Part shown: one piece after another, positions 16,210 to 25,316 of the stretch | Position numbering within the stretch: the first letter of the stretch is position 1 | Layout: each line of letters begins with the position of its first letter | Source of the DNA: Flavobacteriia bacterium | Lineage (GTDB): Bacteria > Bacteroidota > Bacteroidia > Flavobacteriales > Schleiferiaceae | Reading direction: 5' to 3' | Assembly (NCBI GenBank): GCA_949516455.1 | Contig: CATILC010000040.1 | Span: 1-35,996 of the forward strand | Length of the DNA stretch: 35,996 nucleotides | The notes under the pieces: generated by a model | Seen by the model: the letters and a program-made list of their open reading frames with translations, nothing else | Database searches by the model: none | What the model was told of the DNA's origin: nothing | Translations under genes and position numbers: made by a program

Positions 16210-18144
16210 ATGATCGCCATTACCCTACCCGACGGAAGCGTTCGCACATATGAAGAAGGTGCCAGCGCCCTTGATGTGGCCCGAAGTATTTCTGAAGGCC
16301 TGGCCCGTAATGTCCTTTCGGCTCAATGGAACGGACAAACCATTGAGGCCGGGGCAGAACTTCCAGGAGATGGTGAACTGAGGCTGTTCACATGGAACGA
16401 CCCGCAGGGAAAACAGGCCTTCTGGCACTCTTCTGCCCATGTCATGGCTCAGGCGCTGTTGAAACTCTATCCCGAGGCCAAACTCACCATCGGGCCGGCC
16501 ATCGAAAACGGCTTCTATTACGATGTCGATCTGGGGGAGCAGACCCTTTCTGAGAAGGATTTTCCGGCCCTCGAGGCCAAAATGATCGAACTGGCCAGAG
16601 AAAAAGCCGAATTCAAAATGCGTTCGGTGAGTAAAGAGGAGGCCTTGTCCATTTACTCGGGCAACGAGTACAAAAGCGAGCTCATTGAGCATCTGGAAGA
16701 CGGCAGTATCACCTTTTGCGACCACAGCGATTTTACGGATCTGTGCCGGGGCGGCCACATACCGAATACCGGTGTGATCAAGGCCATCAAGGTGATGAGT
16801 GTGGCGGGGGCCTACTGGCGCGGAGATGAAAACAAACCGCAGTTGACCCGGGTCTACGGAACGAGTTTTCCCAAAAAGGCCATGCTCAGCGAATACCTGG
16901 AGCATCTGGAAGAAGCGAAAAAAAGGGACCACCGAAAACTCGGAAGGGAATTGGAGCTCTTCACCTTCTCCCAAAGGGTCGGACAGGGGCTGCCCCTGTG
17001 GCTGCCCAAAGGTGCCGAACTGAGAGAGCGCCTCGAACAATTCCTCAAACTGGCCCAAAGGAAAGCAGGCTACAAGCCAGTGATCAGCCCGCACATCGGG
17101 TCCAAAGAACTCTACGAAACATCAGGGCATTACGCCAAATACGGAGCCGACAGCTTCCAGCCGATCCATACACCGGAAGACGGAGAAGAATATCTGCTCA
17201 AGCCCATGAACTGTCCGCACCATTGCGAACTTTACAAAAGCAAACCCCGCTCCTACAGAGACCTTCCCGTTCGCTTTGCAGAATTTGGAACCGTCTACCG
17301 CTACGAACAGAGCGGAGAGCTTCACGGCCTGACGCGGGTGCGCGGGTTCACACAGGACGATGCCCACCTTTTCTGCACGCCAGAACAGGTAAAAGAAGAG
17401 TTCAAGAACGTGATCGATCTGGTGCTCTACATATTGAAGACGCTCGATTTTCCTGAGTTCGTTGCCCAGATCAGTTTGCGCGATCCAAAGCAGCCCGAGA
17501 AGTACATCGGATCCACAGCGAACTGGGACAAGGCGGAGCAAGCCATCATCGAGGCTGCGGAGGAAAAGGAACTCAAAACAGTGGTGGAATACGGAGAGGC
17601 GGCCTTTTACGGGCCCAAACTGGATTTCATGGTCAAGGATGCGCTGAACAGAAGCTGGCAGCTGGGCACCATACAGGTGGATTACAACCTACCGGAACGT
17701 TTTGAACTGGAGTACAAGGGCTCGGACAATGAGGTGCACCGGCCGGTGATGATCCACAGGGCGCCCTTTGGATCGATGGAGCGATTTGTCGCCGTATTGC
17801 TCGAACACTGTGGTGGAAATTTCCCCCTTTGGCTCACCCCCGATCAAGTGGTCATTTTACCCATTTCAGAGAAGTATGTGGCGCACGCACACAGCCTTTT
17901 GAAATTGCTTGATAATTGCGATATTCGCGCCCTCGTTGACGAGCGCAACGAAAAGACGGGCAGGAAGATACGGGATGCTGAACTGAACAAGATCCCTTTT
18001 ATGCTGATCATCGGCGAAAAGGAATTGAATGAGGACACAGTATCGGTGAGAAGGCACGGAGATGGAGATATGGGCAGCATGGAATTGGAGGACTTCATTC
18101 ACCTGGTGAATGAAGCAGTGAAAAAGGAATTAGCAACGGATTAA
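16210..18144 (+). CDS. thrS: Threonine--tRNA ligase
   Basis: Class II aminoacyl-tRNA synthetase that charges tRNA-Thr in the cytosol. It has 644 residues, the normal full length. Domains in order: TGS (1-60, with [21 protein letters not shown]), the editing domain (about 65-235, with [11 protein letters not shown] and [19 protein letters not shown], which carries the editing-site His and Cys), the catalytic core (about 245-540), and the anticodon-binding domain (about 545-644). The core shows [21 protein letters not shown] with the zinc-binding Cys, motif 2 [28 protein letters not shown], and motif 3 [13 protein letters not shown]. It heads the classic thrS-infC-rpmI-rplT cluster; infC begins about 15 bases after its stop. 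Confidence 0.98.
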   Translation: MIAITLPDGSVRTYEEGASALDVARSISEGLARNVLSAQWNGQTIEAGAELPGDGELRLFTWNDPQGKQAFWHSSAHVMAQALLKLYPEAKLTIGPAIENGFYYDVDLGEQTLSEKDFPALEAKMIELAREKAEFKMRSVSKEEALSIYSGNEYKSELIEHLEDGSITFCDHSDFTDLCRGGHIPNTGVIKAIKVMSVAGAYWRGDENKPQLTRVYGTSFPKKAMLSEYLEHLEEAKKRDHRKLGRELELFTFSQRVGQGLPLWLPKGAELRERLEQFLKLAQRKAGYKPVISPHIGSKELYETSGHYAKYGADSFQPIHTPEDGEEYLLKPMNCPHHCELYKSKPRSYRDLPVRFAEFGTVYRYEQSGELHGLTRVRGFTQDDAHLFCTPEQVKEEFKNVIDLVLYILKTLDFPEFVAQISLRDPKQPEKYIGSTANWDKAEQAIIEAAEEKELKTVVEYGEAAFYGPKLDFMVKDALNRSWQLGTIQVDYNLPERFELEYKGSDNEVHRPVMIHRAPFGSMERFVAVLLEHCGGNFPLWLTPDQVVILPISEKYVAHAHSLLKLLDNCDIRALVDERNEKTGRKIRDAELNKIPFMLIIGEKELNEDTVSVRRHGDGDMGSMELEDFIHLVNEAVKKELATD

Positions 18145-18159
18145 CCAAAACAGAACACA

Positions 18160-18723
18160 CTGAGGCGAGCACCCAGAAAGGAGCCGAAAAGGCGCGAGGA
18201 AGACAAGCACAGAGTCAACCGGAACATAACAGCACCGAAGGTGCGGTTGGTAGGTGACAATGTTGAGGAACAAGGTGTTTTTACGACAGCAGAGGCCCTC
18301 AGGCTTGCAGAAAGCCAGGAACTGGATCTGGTAGAGATCAGTCCAAAGGCAGACCCACCGGTCGCCAAGATATTGGACTACCGCAAATTCCTCTACGACC
18401 AGAAGAAGCGGCAGAAGGAACTTGATGCCAAAAACATCAAGGTGGTGGTGAAGGAAATACGGTTCGGGCCGAACACGGACGAACACGATTACGCGTTCAA
18501 AAAGAAGCACGCGATCAACTTCCTGAAGGAAGGATCAAAGATCAAGGCGTTCGTCTTCTTCCGGGGGCGTTCGATCGTGTTCAAGGACAAAGGAGAGATC
18601 CTTTTGCTGCAGTTGGCCCAGGACGTGGAAGAATTTGGGAAGGTGGAAAGCCTGCCCAAACTCGAAGGAAAGAGAATGATCATGATGCTGGCCCCTAGGA
18701 CGCTGGCTGGAAAAAAGAAATAA
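18160..18723 (+). CDS. infC: Translation initiation factor IF-3 (non-canonical start)
   Basis: IF-3 binds the 30S subunit and checks initiator tRNA and start codon. There is no ATG, GTG or TTG in frame between the thrS stop and residue 28. The GTG at 18241 would remove the N-terminal part. The CTG at 18160 gives [19 protein letters not shown] as residues 2-20, which fits the basic N-terminus of Bacteroidota IF-3 (usually M-R-R...). That yields 187 residues. The N domain has [41 protein letters not shown]; the C domain has [14 protein letters not shown] and [15 protein letters not shown]. Non-AUG starts in infC are known (AUU in E. coli) and support autoregulation by IF-3 itself. It lies between thrS and rpmI. 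Confidence 0.9.
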   Translation: MRRAPRKEPKRREEDKHRVNRNITAPKVRLVGDNVEEQGVFTTAEALRLAESQELDLVEISPKADPPVAKILDYRKFLYDQKKRQKELDAKNIKVVVKEIRFGPNTDEHDYAFKKKHAINFLKEGSKIKAFVFFRGRSIVFKDKGEILLLQLAQDVEEFGKVESLPKLEGKRMIMMLAPRTLAGKKK

Positions 18724-18743
18724 GAACCTGAAAAAGGATCGAG

Positions 18744-18938
18744 ATGCCAAAAATGAAAACCAAGTCGAGTGCCAAGAAGCGCTTCAAGCTGACCGGCACG
18801 GGAAAGATCAAGAGGAAGCACGCCTTCAAAAGCCACATCCTCACCAAGAAAAGCACCGTACAAAAGCGACGCCTGACCCATGCCACCCTGGTGCATGAGT
18901 CTGATGAGAAGAATATCAAACAGCAACTGGTCCTCTGA
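18744..18938 (+). CDS. rpmI: 50S ribosomal protein L35
   Basis: A small, very basic protein of the large ribosomal subunit, 64 residues, the standard length. It begins [22 protein letters not shown], the signature of bacterial L35, followed by [22 protein letters not shown]. An AAGGA sequence lies five bases before the ATG, one of few Shine-Dalgarno-like sites in the window. It follows infC by 20 bases and precedes rplT by 84 bases. Confidence 0.98.
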   Translation: MPKMKTKSSAKKRFKLTGTGKIKRKHAFKSHILTKKSTVQKRRLTHATLVHESDEKNIKQQLVL

Positions 18939-19022
18939 ACGGCCCGGTTCCAATCTGAACCCTGATGCCGGCACCTAAGAGCGGTTCCCGAACCGACGCC
19001 GTCATCAAAAACAAACAACAAC

Positions 19023-19367
19023 ATGCCAAGATCGGTCAATCATGTTGCCTCGAGAGCCCGCAGGAAAAAGATCCTCAAGCTGGCCAAAGGCTCCTTCGGA
19101 AGAAGAAAGAATGTATGGACGGTAGCCAAGAACTCCGTCGAAAAAGGATTGCAGTATGCCTACAGGGATCGCCGAAACAAGAAGCGTTCTTTCCGGGCCC
19201 TTTGGATCCAAAGGATCAATGCCGGAGCCCGTCTTCATGGCATGTCCTATTCTCAGTTCATGGGCAAGATGAACAAGTCTGGGATCGAGCTGAACCGAAA
19301 AGTTCTGGCGGATCTGGCCATGAATCATCCAGAGGCCTTCAAAAAAGTTTGTGAGAGCATTCGCTGA
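19023..19367 (+). CDS. rplT: 50S ribosomal protein L20
   Basis: L20 binds 23S rRNA early in large-subunit assembly. It has 114 residues and starts [23 protein letters not shown], typical of the basic extension. The globular part has [21 protein letters not shown] and [17 protein letters not shown], conserved in the family. The leader just before the ATG is A-rich (AAAAACAAACAACAAC), the usual translation-initiation context in Bacteroidota. In E. coli L20 represses rpmI and rplT translation; I cannot identify such an RNA fold here. A strong terminator follows. Confidence 0.98.
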   Translation: MPRSVNHVASRARRKKILKLAKGSFGRRKNVWTVAKNSVEKGLQYAYRDRRNKKRSFRALWIQRINAGARLHGMSYSQFMGKMNKSGIELNRKVLADLAMNHPEAFKKVCESIR

Positions 19368-19390
19368 AACTTTCCCCTCTGAAAGAATTG

Positions 19391-19414
19391 ACCACGCCCT
19401 GTGCGTGGTTTTTT
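19391..19414 (+). terminator. Rho-independent terminator after rplT
   Basis: ACCACGC (19391-19397) pairs with GCGTGGT (19403-19409) around the loop CCTGT. A run of six T follows (19409-19414). It ends the thrS-infC-rpmI-rplT transcript, 24 bases after the rplT stop. Confidence 0.92.
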
Positions 19415-19425
19415 ATTTTCGCTGC

Positions 19426-20481
19426 ATGCAGAAATGCCTCTTGATCCTGTGCATGGTCGTTGGCGCTCATGCCATTGGACAACAGAGCGAAACATGCGAG
19501 GCTGATATTTTGTACGCCGTCCATACGCCATCTGGCCTCAAGCTGAGGTCGGGACCCAGTACGAAGGCCGAACACTTGGTCACGGTCCCTAAGGACAGTG
19601 TGGTGCTCGCCTGCAAAAAGACCTTCGGTACATTGGAAGTGGGCGATACGCAGGGCTACTGGCGATCTGTTCGATACAAGCAGTACGAAGGATTCATGTT
19701 CGATGGCTACCTCAGGCCACTTTTGGCTTCTTCACCCGACAGCATCAGCCTTGCTGCAGAAGATGGCGCATCAAATGATGCGGCCCGACCACTGGCACCT
19801 AGTTCCTTCACACTGGCCATGGAGACCTACAATTACTGTGGAAACTACGATCAACTCGACCCCTCCCTCCATTGGTACGGCATCTACCCGCCCGAGAATG
19901 GAAAATCCGCTTTTTCTCTCCAAGGCATACGTCTGGAACTCGTGCTCTTGGGCAAGAATGAAGCGGGCATTATGGAATTCGATGTTCGCACCGACCGGGA
20001 AGAAAAGTCCCTTTTCCTGATCGGAACGGACCAGCAGCTGGAAAGAGGGGATCTGCTCTATCTCTCATCTGCCTGGCAGAATGAACTTCCTGTATTGCTT
20101 CACCCCGGAAAGGAAACAAAAGTATTTGCTCGATCTGTGGCCGAAGACCCTAAAAACCTGCATGTTCAGGCATTTGGCGGTGTGATGCCCGGAACGGACG
20201 GGGAATGTCTCTCCCTTGTGAACTACCAGATACACCTGCAGACCGACGGCCCCGCGGACCAGAGAACGCAGGACATTGCTCCACTGATCGGCACAAAAGA
20301 CGCATGCGCACCTCCAGAGCTCATCTGGTTCGGCGATCTGAACCGCGATGGTTATTCCGATGCGCTCATGGCCGTTAAGAATCGAGATGGCGCCCGACTG
20401 AGCCTTTTGGTCAGTGGGCAGGAAAGCACAGATATTTGGGAACTTGCAGACAGCTGGACCATCAAAGACTGCCGACCATGA
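19426..20481 (+). CDS. Secreted protein with bacterial SH3 domain
   Basis: The protein has 351 residues. I took the ATG at 19426, which gives a signal peptide (MQKCLLILCMVVGAHAIGQQ); the frame extends upstream only through the terminator. Residues about 29-99 resemble a bacterial SH3 (SH3b) domain: VHTPSGLKLRSGPSTKAEHLV, a Trp-containing GYWRSVRYKQYEGFMFDGYL. The middle part has no recognised domain. Near the C-terminus, FGDLNRDGYSDALM is a D-x-N-x-D-G-x-x-D calcium-type loop like those of FG-GAP/VCBS repeats. It is probably periplasmic or surface-located and binds a cell-wall or other polymer, but this is inference. Its stop overlaps the carboxylase ATG as ATGA. Confidence 0.78.
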   Translation: MQKCLLILCMVVGAHAIGQQSETCEADILYAVHTPSGLKLRSGPSTKAEHLVTVPKDSVVLACKKTFGTLEVGDTQGYWRSVRYKQYEGFMFDGYLRPLLASSPDSISLAAEDGASNDAARPLAPSSFTLAMETYNYCGNYDQLDPSLHWYGIYPPENGKSAFSLQGIRLELVLLGKNEAGIMEFDVRTDREEKSLFLIGTDQQLERGDLLYLSSAWQNELPVLLHPGKETKVFARSVAEDPKNLHVQAFGGVMPGTDGECLSLVNYQIHLQTDGPADQRTQDIAPLIGTKDACAPPELIWFGDLNRDGYSDALMAVKNRDGARLSLLVSGQESTDIWELADSWTIKDCRP

Positions 20482-22109
20482 AAAAAGAACTCGAGTTCAA
20501 TAAAAATGAAGATGCGCTTAAGCTCTTGCTGACGGATGTCAAAAAACGGCTGGAGAAGGTCAAGCTGGGAGGGGGCAAAAAAAAGATCGAGAAACAGCAC
20601 GCACAGGGCAAGATGACCGCTCGGGAGCGCATTGCTTCGTTGCTCGACAGCGACAGGCCTTCTTTTGAGATCGGCGCCTTTGCTGCGGAGGGCATGTATA
20701 GCGAACACGGGGGGTGTCCTGCGGCTGGTGTAATAGTCGTAATCGGCTGGATCGAAGGCAGGCAATGCATTGTTGCGGCCAATGATGCCACCGTCAAAGC
20801 CGGTGCCTGGTTCCCTATGACCGGTAAAAAGAATCTTAGAGCCCAGGAGATCGCCCTTGAAAACCATTTGCCCATCATCTACTTGGTGGACAGCGCGGGC
20901 GTCTATCTCCCCATGCAGGACGAGATCTTCCCGGACAAAGAACACTTCGGTCGCATCTTCAGGAACAATGCGGTCCTTTCCTCAAAAGGCATCACACAGA
21001 TCTCAGCAGTGATGGGCAGTTGTGTTGCAGGAGGGGCCTATTTGCCCATCATGAGTGATGAGGCGCTCATTGTTGAGAAGACAGGAAGCATTTTTCTGGC
21101 GGGTTCCTATTTGGTCAAAGCCGCCATTGGTGAAGACATCGACAATGAAACCCTTGGAGGTGCCGACACACATTGTGAGATCAGTGGGGTAACGGACTAC
21201 AAAGCCAAAGACGATCAGGACGCGATCAACACCATCAAAGGCATCATGGGTAAAATGGGAAGTTCACCCAAAGCCGGTTTCGATCGCAGCGCGCCCAAAG
21301 CGCCAAAAAAAGACGAAAAAGAGCTTTACGGCATGTTGCCAGAAGATCGATCAAAGCCCTACCGCAGCCTGGACATCATTGAACGCCTGGTGGATGACAG
21401 TGATTTCCAGCAGTACAAGGAGGGTTTTGGGAAGACGCTTCTCTGTGGTTATGCACGGATCGATGGATGGGCCGTGGGCATCGTCGCCAATAACCGGGAG
21501 ATCATCCGAACCAAAAAGGGTGAAATGCAACTGGGCGGAGTCATTTATTCCGATTCCGCCGACAAAGCAGCACGCTTCATCGCCAACTGCAACCAAAAAC
21601 GGATTCCACTGCTCTTCCTTCAGGATGTCACCGGATTCATGGTGGGATCGCGTTCTGAGCACGGCGGGATCATCAAAGACGGGGCAAAAATGGTGAACGC
21701 CATGAGCAACTCTGTCGTCCCCAAATTCACTGTGATCATTGGGAATTCGTTTGGCGCTGGAAATTATGCCATGTGCGGCAAGGCCTATGACCCACGCCTG
21801 ATCGTGGCCTGGCCCTCTGCACAACTTGCCGTCATGGGAGGAGAACAAGCCGCCAAGGTGCTTCTTCAGATCGAAAAAGCCCGATTGAGCAAAGAGGGGG
21901 AATTCGGCGAGAAAGAAGAGCAGGAATTGCTCGATCGCATCGAAAAGCGATATAAAGATCAGATGTCTCCGTATTACGCAGCCTCGCGCATGTGGGTGGA
22001 CGCCATCATCGATCCCATGGACACCCGTGGCTGGGTGAGCGCGGGCATCGAAATGGCCAACCACAATTCCGAAGAGAAGGCCTTCAACACGGGCATACTC
22101 CAAACCTGA
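20478..22109 (+). CDS. Acyl-CoA carboxylase, carboxyltransferase (beta) subunit
   Basis: The protein has 543 residues and transfers CO2 from biotin to an acyl-CoA in the cytosol. Its substrate could be methylcrotonyl-CoA or propionyl-CoA; Bacteroidota homologues are usually annotated only as acyl-CoA carboxylase beta. It has the N half (GKMTARERIASLLD, GMYSEHGGCPAAGVIVVIGW, NDATVKAGAWFPMTGKKNLRAQEIA), VDSAGVYLPMQDEIFPDKEHFGRIF, and the C half with GNSFGAGNYAMCGKAYDPRL and VMGGEQAAKVLLQIE. Both oxyanion-hole glycine motifs are present (GSCVAGGAYLP and GNSFGAGNYAM). No biotin carboxylase or biotin carrier gene lies nearby. The start overlaps the SH3 gene (ATGA) and its stop shares one base with the rimM start (TGATG). 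Confidence 0.95.
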   Translation: MKKELEFNKNEDALKLLLTDVKKRLEKVKLGGGKKKIEKQHAQGKMTARERIASLLDSDRPSFEIGAFAAEGMYSEHGGCPAAGVIVVIGWIEGRQCIVAANDATVKAGAWFPMTGKKNLRAQEIALENHLPIIYLVDSAGVYLPMQDEIFPDKEHFGRIFRNNAVLSSKGITQISAVMGSCVAGGAYLPIMSDEALIVEKTGSIFLAGSYLVKAAIGEDIDNETLGGADTHCEISGVTDYKAKDDQDAINTIKGIMGKMGSSPKAGFDRSAPKAPKKDEKELYGMLPEDRSKPYRSLDIIERLVDDSDFQQYKEGFGKTLLCGYARIDGWAVGIVANNREIIRTKKGEMQLGGVIYSDSADKAARFIANCNQKRIPLLFLQDVTGFMVGSRSEHGGIIKDGAKMVNAMSNSVVPKFTVIIGNSFGAGNYAMCGKAYDPRLIVAWPSAQLAVMGGEQAAKVLLQIEKARLSKEGEFGEKEEQELLDRIEKRYKDQMSPYYAASRMWVDAIIDPMDTRGWVSAGIEMANHNSEEKAFNTGILQT

Positions 22110-22624
22110 TGGAAGCCCATTTCGAACTCGGATACATCAAAAAAACAAGCGGACTGCAGGGTGTGCTGCTCGTTCAACCGGATACCGACCGACCTGAACA
22201 CTACCTCGGGGCTGAGGCATTCTTCCTTGAAGAAAACGGACAGGCGGTCCCCTACTTCTTGAAGGAATGTACGCTGGACAACAAGGGCCTCATGCGCGTT
22301 CAATTCGAGGAGGTCGAGGATGCCGATTCAGCAAGTCGGTTTGTGGGAAAGAAGGTCTTTCTGCCCCTCCATCTGCTTCCATCTCTTGAGGGGAAGCAAT
22401 TCTATTTCCATGAGGTGATCGGATGGAATGCGATCGATGAAAACAACCAGACCATCGGGTCCATTGTGGATGTGCTCGACAGGGGGCCACAGGAATTGCT
22501 CCTGGTGAAAAGTGCGGAGAACAAAGAGATCTACCTTCCTCTGGCAGACGACTTTCTCCTTGAAGTGGACCGCGTTAAAAACGAATTGAAACTCATTGTG
22601 CCCGAAGGCCTGCTCGATCTCTGA
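22109..22624 (+). CDS. rimM: Ribosome maturation factor RimM
   Basis: RimM helps mature the 3' domain of 16S rRNA in the 30S subunit and binds ribosomal protein S19. The protein has 171 residues. The N-terminal domain begins FELGYIKKTSGLQGVLLV (usually GxIxKxHGLKGEV), with EDADSASRFVGKKVFLP in the middle. The C-terminal PRC-barrel domain runs from about 95 (YFHEVIGWNAIDENNQTIGSIVDVLDRGPQELLLV) to DDFLLEVDRVKNELKLIVPEGLLDL, which fits RimM well. It is usually next to rpsP and trmD; here it follows the carboxylase gene with a one-base overlap. It converges on the acr3 gene. Confidence 0.9.
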   Translation: MEAHFELGYIKKTSGLQGVLLVQPDTDRPEHYLGAEAFFLEENGQAVPYFLKECTLDNKGLMRVQFEEVEDADSASRFVGKKVFLPLHLLPSLEGKQFYFHEVIGWNAIDENNQTIGSIVDVLDRGPQELLLVKSAENKEIYLPLADDFLLEVDRVKNELKLIVPEGLLDL

Positions 22625-22669
22625 CCGCAGCATCCTTCGATGGATTCAGACAGACTGTTTCCAACCGGC

Positions 22670-23716
22670 CTATGCTTTTGGGCCAACTCTTGGATAAAAT
22701 CGCTTCCGAAGGGCTGCGGACAAACGAACCAAAAGGATCAAGGCGGGAACTTCGACCAACGGACCGACCACTCCTGCGAAAGCTTCACCCGAATTCAGGC
22801 CAAAGACCGCAATCGCCACAGCAATGGCCAACTCAAAGTTGTTTCCTGCTGCGGTAAAGGAAATGGCCGCATTCTGATCGTAGCGGGCACCCATCATTTT
22901 ACTGATGAAGAAACCGATGAGAAACATCAGAGAGAAATAGATCAACAAAGGGATGGAAATACGCAGGACATCCAAAGGAATGTCCACGATCATTTCACCC
23001 TTGAGTGAGAACATCAATACGATCGTAAAAAGAAGGGCAATGAGCGTCAGGGGTGCAATCCTCGGCAGATAAGTGGATTCATACCATTCCAAACCCCTGG
23101 ATCGGATCAGCCACCAACGACTCAGCGCACCTGCCAAAAAAGGTATGCCCAAATAGATGGCTACACTCCCTGCAATGGTTTGAATGGAAATGTCGACCAG
23201 GGCTCCCGGGTAACCGAAATAAGGAGGAAGCACCGTGATGAAGAGCCATGCATAGAAGCTGTAGGTGAACACTTGGAATAGACTGTTGAGCGCCACCAAC
23301 CCTGCCCCATATTCTGGACTGCCATCGGCCAGATCGTTCCAAACCAACACCATGGCAATGCACCTGGCCAAGCCGATCAGTATGAGCCCGACCATGTAGT
23401 GCGGATGGTCTTGCAAGAAAAAAAGCGCCAGGCCGAACATGAGTAAGGGACCGATGATCCAATTCAGTAAAAGAGAAACGGACAGCATCCGCACATCTTT
23501 GAAAACCTCTGGCAGCAGTCGATAATTCACTTTCGCCAAAGGCGGGTACATCATGATGATAAGCCCGATGGCAATTGGAATATTGGTGCTTCCAAAACTC
23601 AGGACTTCGATACCACTTGCAACAGAGGGCACAAAGTAGCCGAGGCCGACGCCCAAGAACATGGCCAAAAAGATCCACAGGGTCAAATAGGTGTCTTGGA
23701 AACCGAGTCTTTTCAT
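22670..23716 (-). CDS. acr3: ACR3-family arsenite efflux transporter
   Basis: An inner-membrane arsenite exporter of the BART superfamily, 348 residues with about ten predicted membrane helices. The conserved motif [18 protein letters not shown] contains the essential Cys of helix 4 (C119). [18 protein letters not shown] near residues 290-310 carries the conserved Glu, and [16 protein letters not shown] closes the protein. Resistance operons usually include arsR and an arsenate reductase; none is seen. Instead the start is coupled by a TAATG junction to a 34-residue ORF, and dihydrolipoyl dehydrogenase lies upstream. Confidence 0.93.
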   Translation of the reverse strand: MKRLGFQDTYLTLWIFLAMFLGVGLGYFVPSVASGIEVLSFGSTNIPIAIGLIIMMYPPLAKVNYRLLPEVFKDVRMLSVSLLLNWIIGPLLMFGLALFFLQDHPHYMVGLILIGLARCIAMVLVWNDLADGSPEYGAGLVALNSLFQVFTYSFYAWLFITVLPPYFGYPGALVDISIQTIAGSVAIYLGIPFLAGALSRWWLIRSRGLEWYESTYLPRIAPLTLIALLFTIVLMFSLKGEMIVDIPLDVLRISIPLLIYFSLMFLIGFFISKMMGARYDQNAAISFTAAGNNFELAIAVAIAVFGLNSGEAFAGVVGPLVEVPALILLVRLSAALRKRFYPRVGPKA

Positions 23717-23820
23717 TAGTAGGGTGGCGGTTTCAATTCAAAAGATTCATCGCTCACATACTCATTAAGCCGACGGCCCATGGTCTGAAACAGTTCTCTT
23801 TGTTGCTGCGCAAACGACAT
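23716..23820 (-). CDS. Small ORF (34 aa) coupled to acr3, unknown
   Basis: This ORF is too short for routine gene finders. It reads [20 protein letters not shown] then [14 protein letters not shown], from the ATG at 23820 to TAA at 23718-23716; a stop codon lies four codons upstream in frame. Its stop and the acr3 start share a base (TAATG), the classic arrangement of translational coupling. The first half could be an amphipathic helix and the tail is proline-rich with a PPPY end. I recognise no family. It could be a real small protein or a leader that controls acr3 translation. Confidence 0.45.
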   Translation of the reverse strand: MSFAQQQRELFQTMGRRLNEYVSDESFELKPPPY

Positions 23821-23862
23821 CTTGTCAAATCATTTCATGAATTCCCCAGACCTCAGAGACGG

Positions 23863-25251
23863 CTACAGATGGATCACCTCGTCATATGCGTCGGCAGATG
23901 CCTCCATGACCGCTTCACTCATCGTCGGGTGCGGGTGTACGCTTTTCACGATCTCCATTCCCGTGGTCTCCAGTTTTCGCGCCACCACGGCCTCAGCGAT
24001 CATTTCTGTGACATTGGCTCCAACCATGTGGCAACCGAGGAATTCACCGTATTTCTTATCGAAAATGACTTTGACAAAGCCATCCTTATGTCCGGCTGCG
24101 CTGGCCTTTCCACTGGCTGAGAAGGGAAACTTACCCACGCGGAGTTCGTAGCCCGCCTCTTTGGCTTGTTTTTCGGTCATTCCAACAGAAGCGATCTCAG
24201 GCGAACAATAAGTGCATCCTGGGATATTTCCGTAGTTCAGCGGTTGGGGATGATGCCCGGCGATCTTTTCTACGCAAATGATGCCTTCCGCACTGGCTAC
24301 ATGCGCGAGCGCCTGTCCGGGAACACAGTCACCGATGGCGTACACACCGCCCACGCTGGTCTGGTAGTACTCATCGACCACGATCTTGCCCTTCTCGGTC
24401 TTGATCCCCAGTTCCTCGAGCCCTATGCCCTCGATATTCGCCTGAACGCCCACGGCTGAAAGGACCACATCGCATTCGATCTGCTCTTCGCCCTTTGGGG
24501 TTTTCACGTGTACCACACACTGTTTGCCCTTGGTGTCCACAGAGGTCACCTCGCTTTTGGTCTTGATGGCGATGCCCTGTTTCTTGAAACTTCGCTCGAG
24601 CTGTTTGCCCACTTCCTCGTCTTCCAATGGGACGATCTGTGGCAGATATTCCACAATGGTCACATCGGTTCCCATGGCGTTGTAGAAGTAGGCAAATTCG
24701 ACCCCGATCGCACCTGAACCAACAACGACGAGCTTCTTGGGCTGCTTGGGCAGGGTCATGGCCTCCCGATATCCGATGATCTTCTTACCGTCTTGCGGCA
24801 AACTGGGCAATTGGCGGCTTCTGGCGCCCGTTGCAATGATGATGTGCTTGGCTGTATGCTCCGTTTGCTTTCCGGAAGCATCTTTGACCTGCACTCTTTG
24901 GGGGGAAACCAATCGGCCATCTCCCATGATCACCTCGATCTTGTTCTTCTTCATTAGGAATTGAACTCCGTTGCTCATGCCCTCAGCCACTCCCCTGCTC
25001 CTTTTCACTACCGAGGAAAAGTCGTGCTTGGCTTCTTTGATATCGATACCGTAGTCGCCTGCGTGGCGGATGTAATCAAATACATTGGCACTCTTGAGCA
25101 AAGCTTTGGTCGGTATGCAGCCCCAGTTCAGACAGATTCCACCCAGACTCTCCCGTTCGATCACGGCAGTCTTGAGACCGAGCTGTGCCGCGCGAATGGC
25201 TGTAACATATCCCCCAGGGCCGCTGCCCAATACGATGACGTCAAAATTCAT
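23863..25251 (-). CDS. lpdA: Dihydrolipoyl dehydrogenase
   Basis: Flavoenzyme E3 that reoxidises the lipoyl groups of 2-oxoacid dehydrogenase complexes and the glycine cleavage system, passing electrons to NAD. It has 462 residues, the normal length. FAD binding: VIVLGSGPGGYVTAIRAAQLG (residues 5-25). The redox-active disulfide is C40/C45 in GGICLNWGCIPTKALL. NAD binding: LVVVGSGAIGVEFAYFYNAMG. The second FAD motif is VYAIGDCVPG, and the dimer-interface His-Glu is in VHPHPTMSEAVMEA. It lies 42 bases upstream of the small ORF and acr3 on the same strand. A -7-like element lies upstream on the minus strand. Confidence 0.97.
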   Translation of the reverse strand: MNFDVIVLGSGPGGYVTAIRAAQLGLKTAVIERESLGGICLNWGCIPTKALLKSANVFDYIRHAGDYGIDIKEAKHDFSSVVKRSRGVAEGMSNGVQFLMKKNKIEVIMGDGRLVSPQRVQVKDASGKQTEHTAKHIIIATGARSRQLPSLPQDGKKIIGYREAMTLPKQPKKLVVVGSGAIGVEFAYFYNAMGTDVTIVEYLPQIVPLEDEEVGKQLERSFKKQGIAIKTKSEVTSVDTKGKQCVVHVKTPKGEEQIECDVVLSAVGVQANIEGIGLEELGIKTEKGKIVVDEYYQTSVGGVYAIGDCVPGQALAHVASAEGIICVEKIAGHHPQPLNYGNIPGCTYCSPEIASVGMTEKQAKEAGYELRVGKFPFSASGKASAAGHKDGFVKVIFDKKYGEFLGCHMVGANVTEMIAEAVVARKLETTGMEIVKSVHPHPTMSEAVMEASADAYDEVIHL

Positions 25252-25258
25252 GAATAGC

Positions 25259-25266
25259 TAGTTTTG
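25259..25266 (+). promoter_or_regulatory. Putative -7 element (TAGTTTTG) for the DUF5362 gene
   Basis: TAGTTTTG matches TAnnTTTG and lies 50 bases before the ATG at 25317, in the short gap between divergent lpdA and DUF5362 genes. No TTG at the right spacing is visible, so support is weak. Confidence 0.35.
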
Positions 25267-25274
25267 CGATCGCA

Positions 25275-25282
25275 CAAATTTA
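25275..25282 (-). promoter_or_regulatory. Putative -7 element (TAAATTTG) for lpdA
   Basis: On the minus strand this is TAAATTTG, identical to the M48 promoter element at 16121-16114, and it lies 24 bases before the lpdA start. It nearly abuts the plus-strand element at 25259-25266, so the two divergent promoters would overlap. The -33 box is not clear. Confidence 0.45.
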
Positions 25283-25316
25283 CGTCAAGGCCCATCATTA
25301 TCCATCCGCAGAATTC

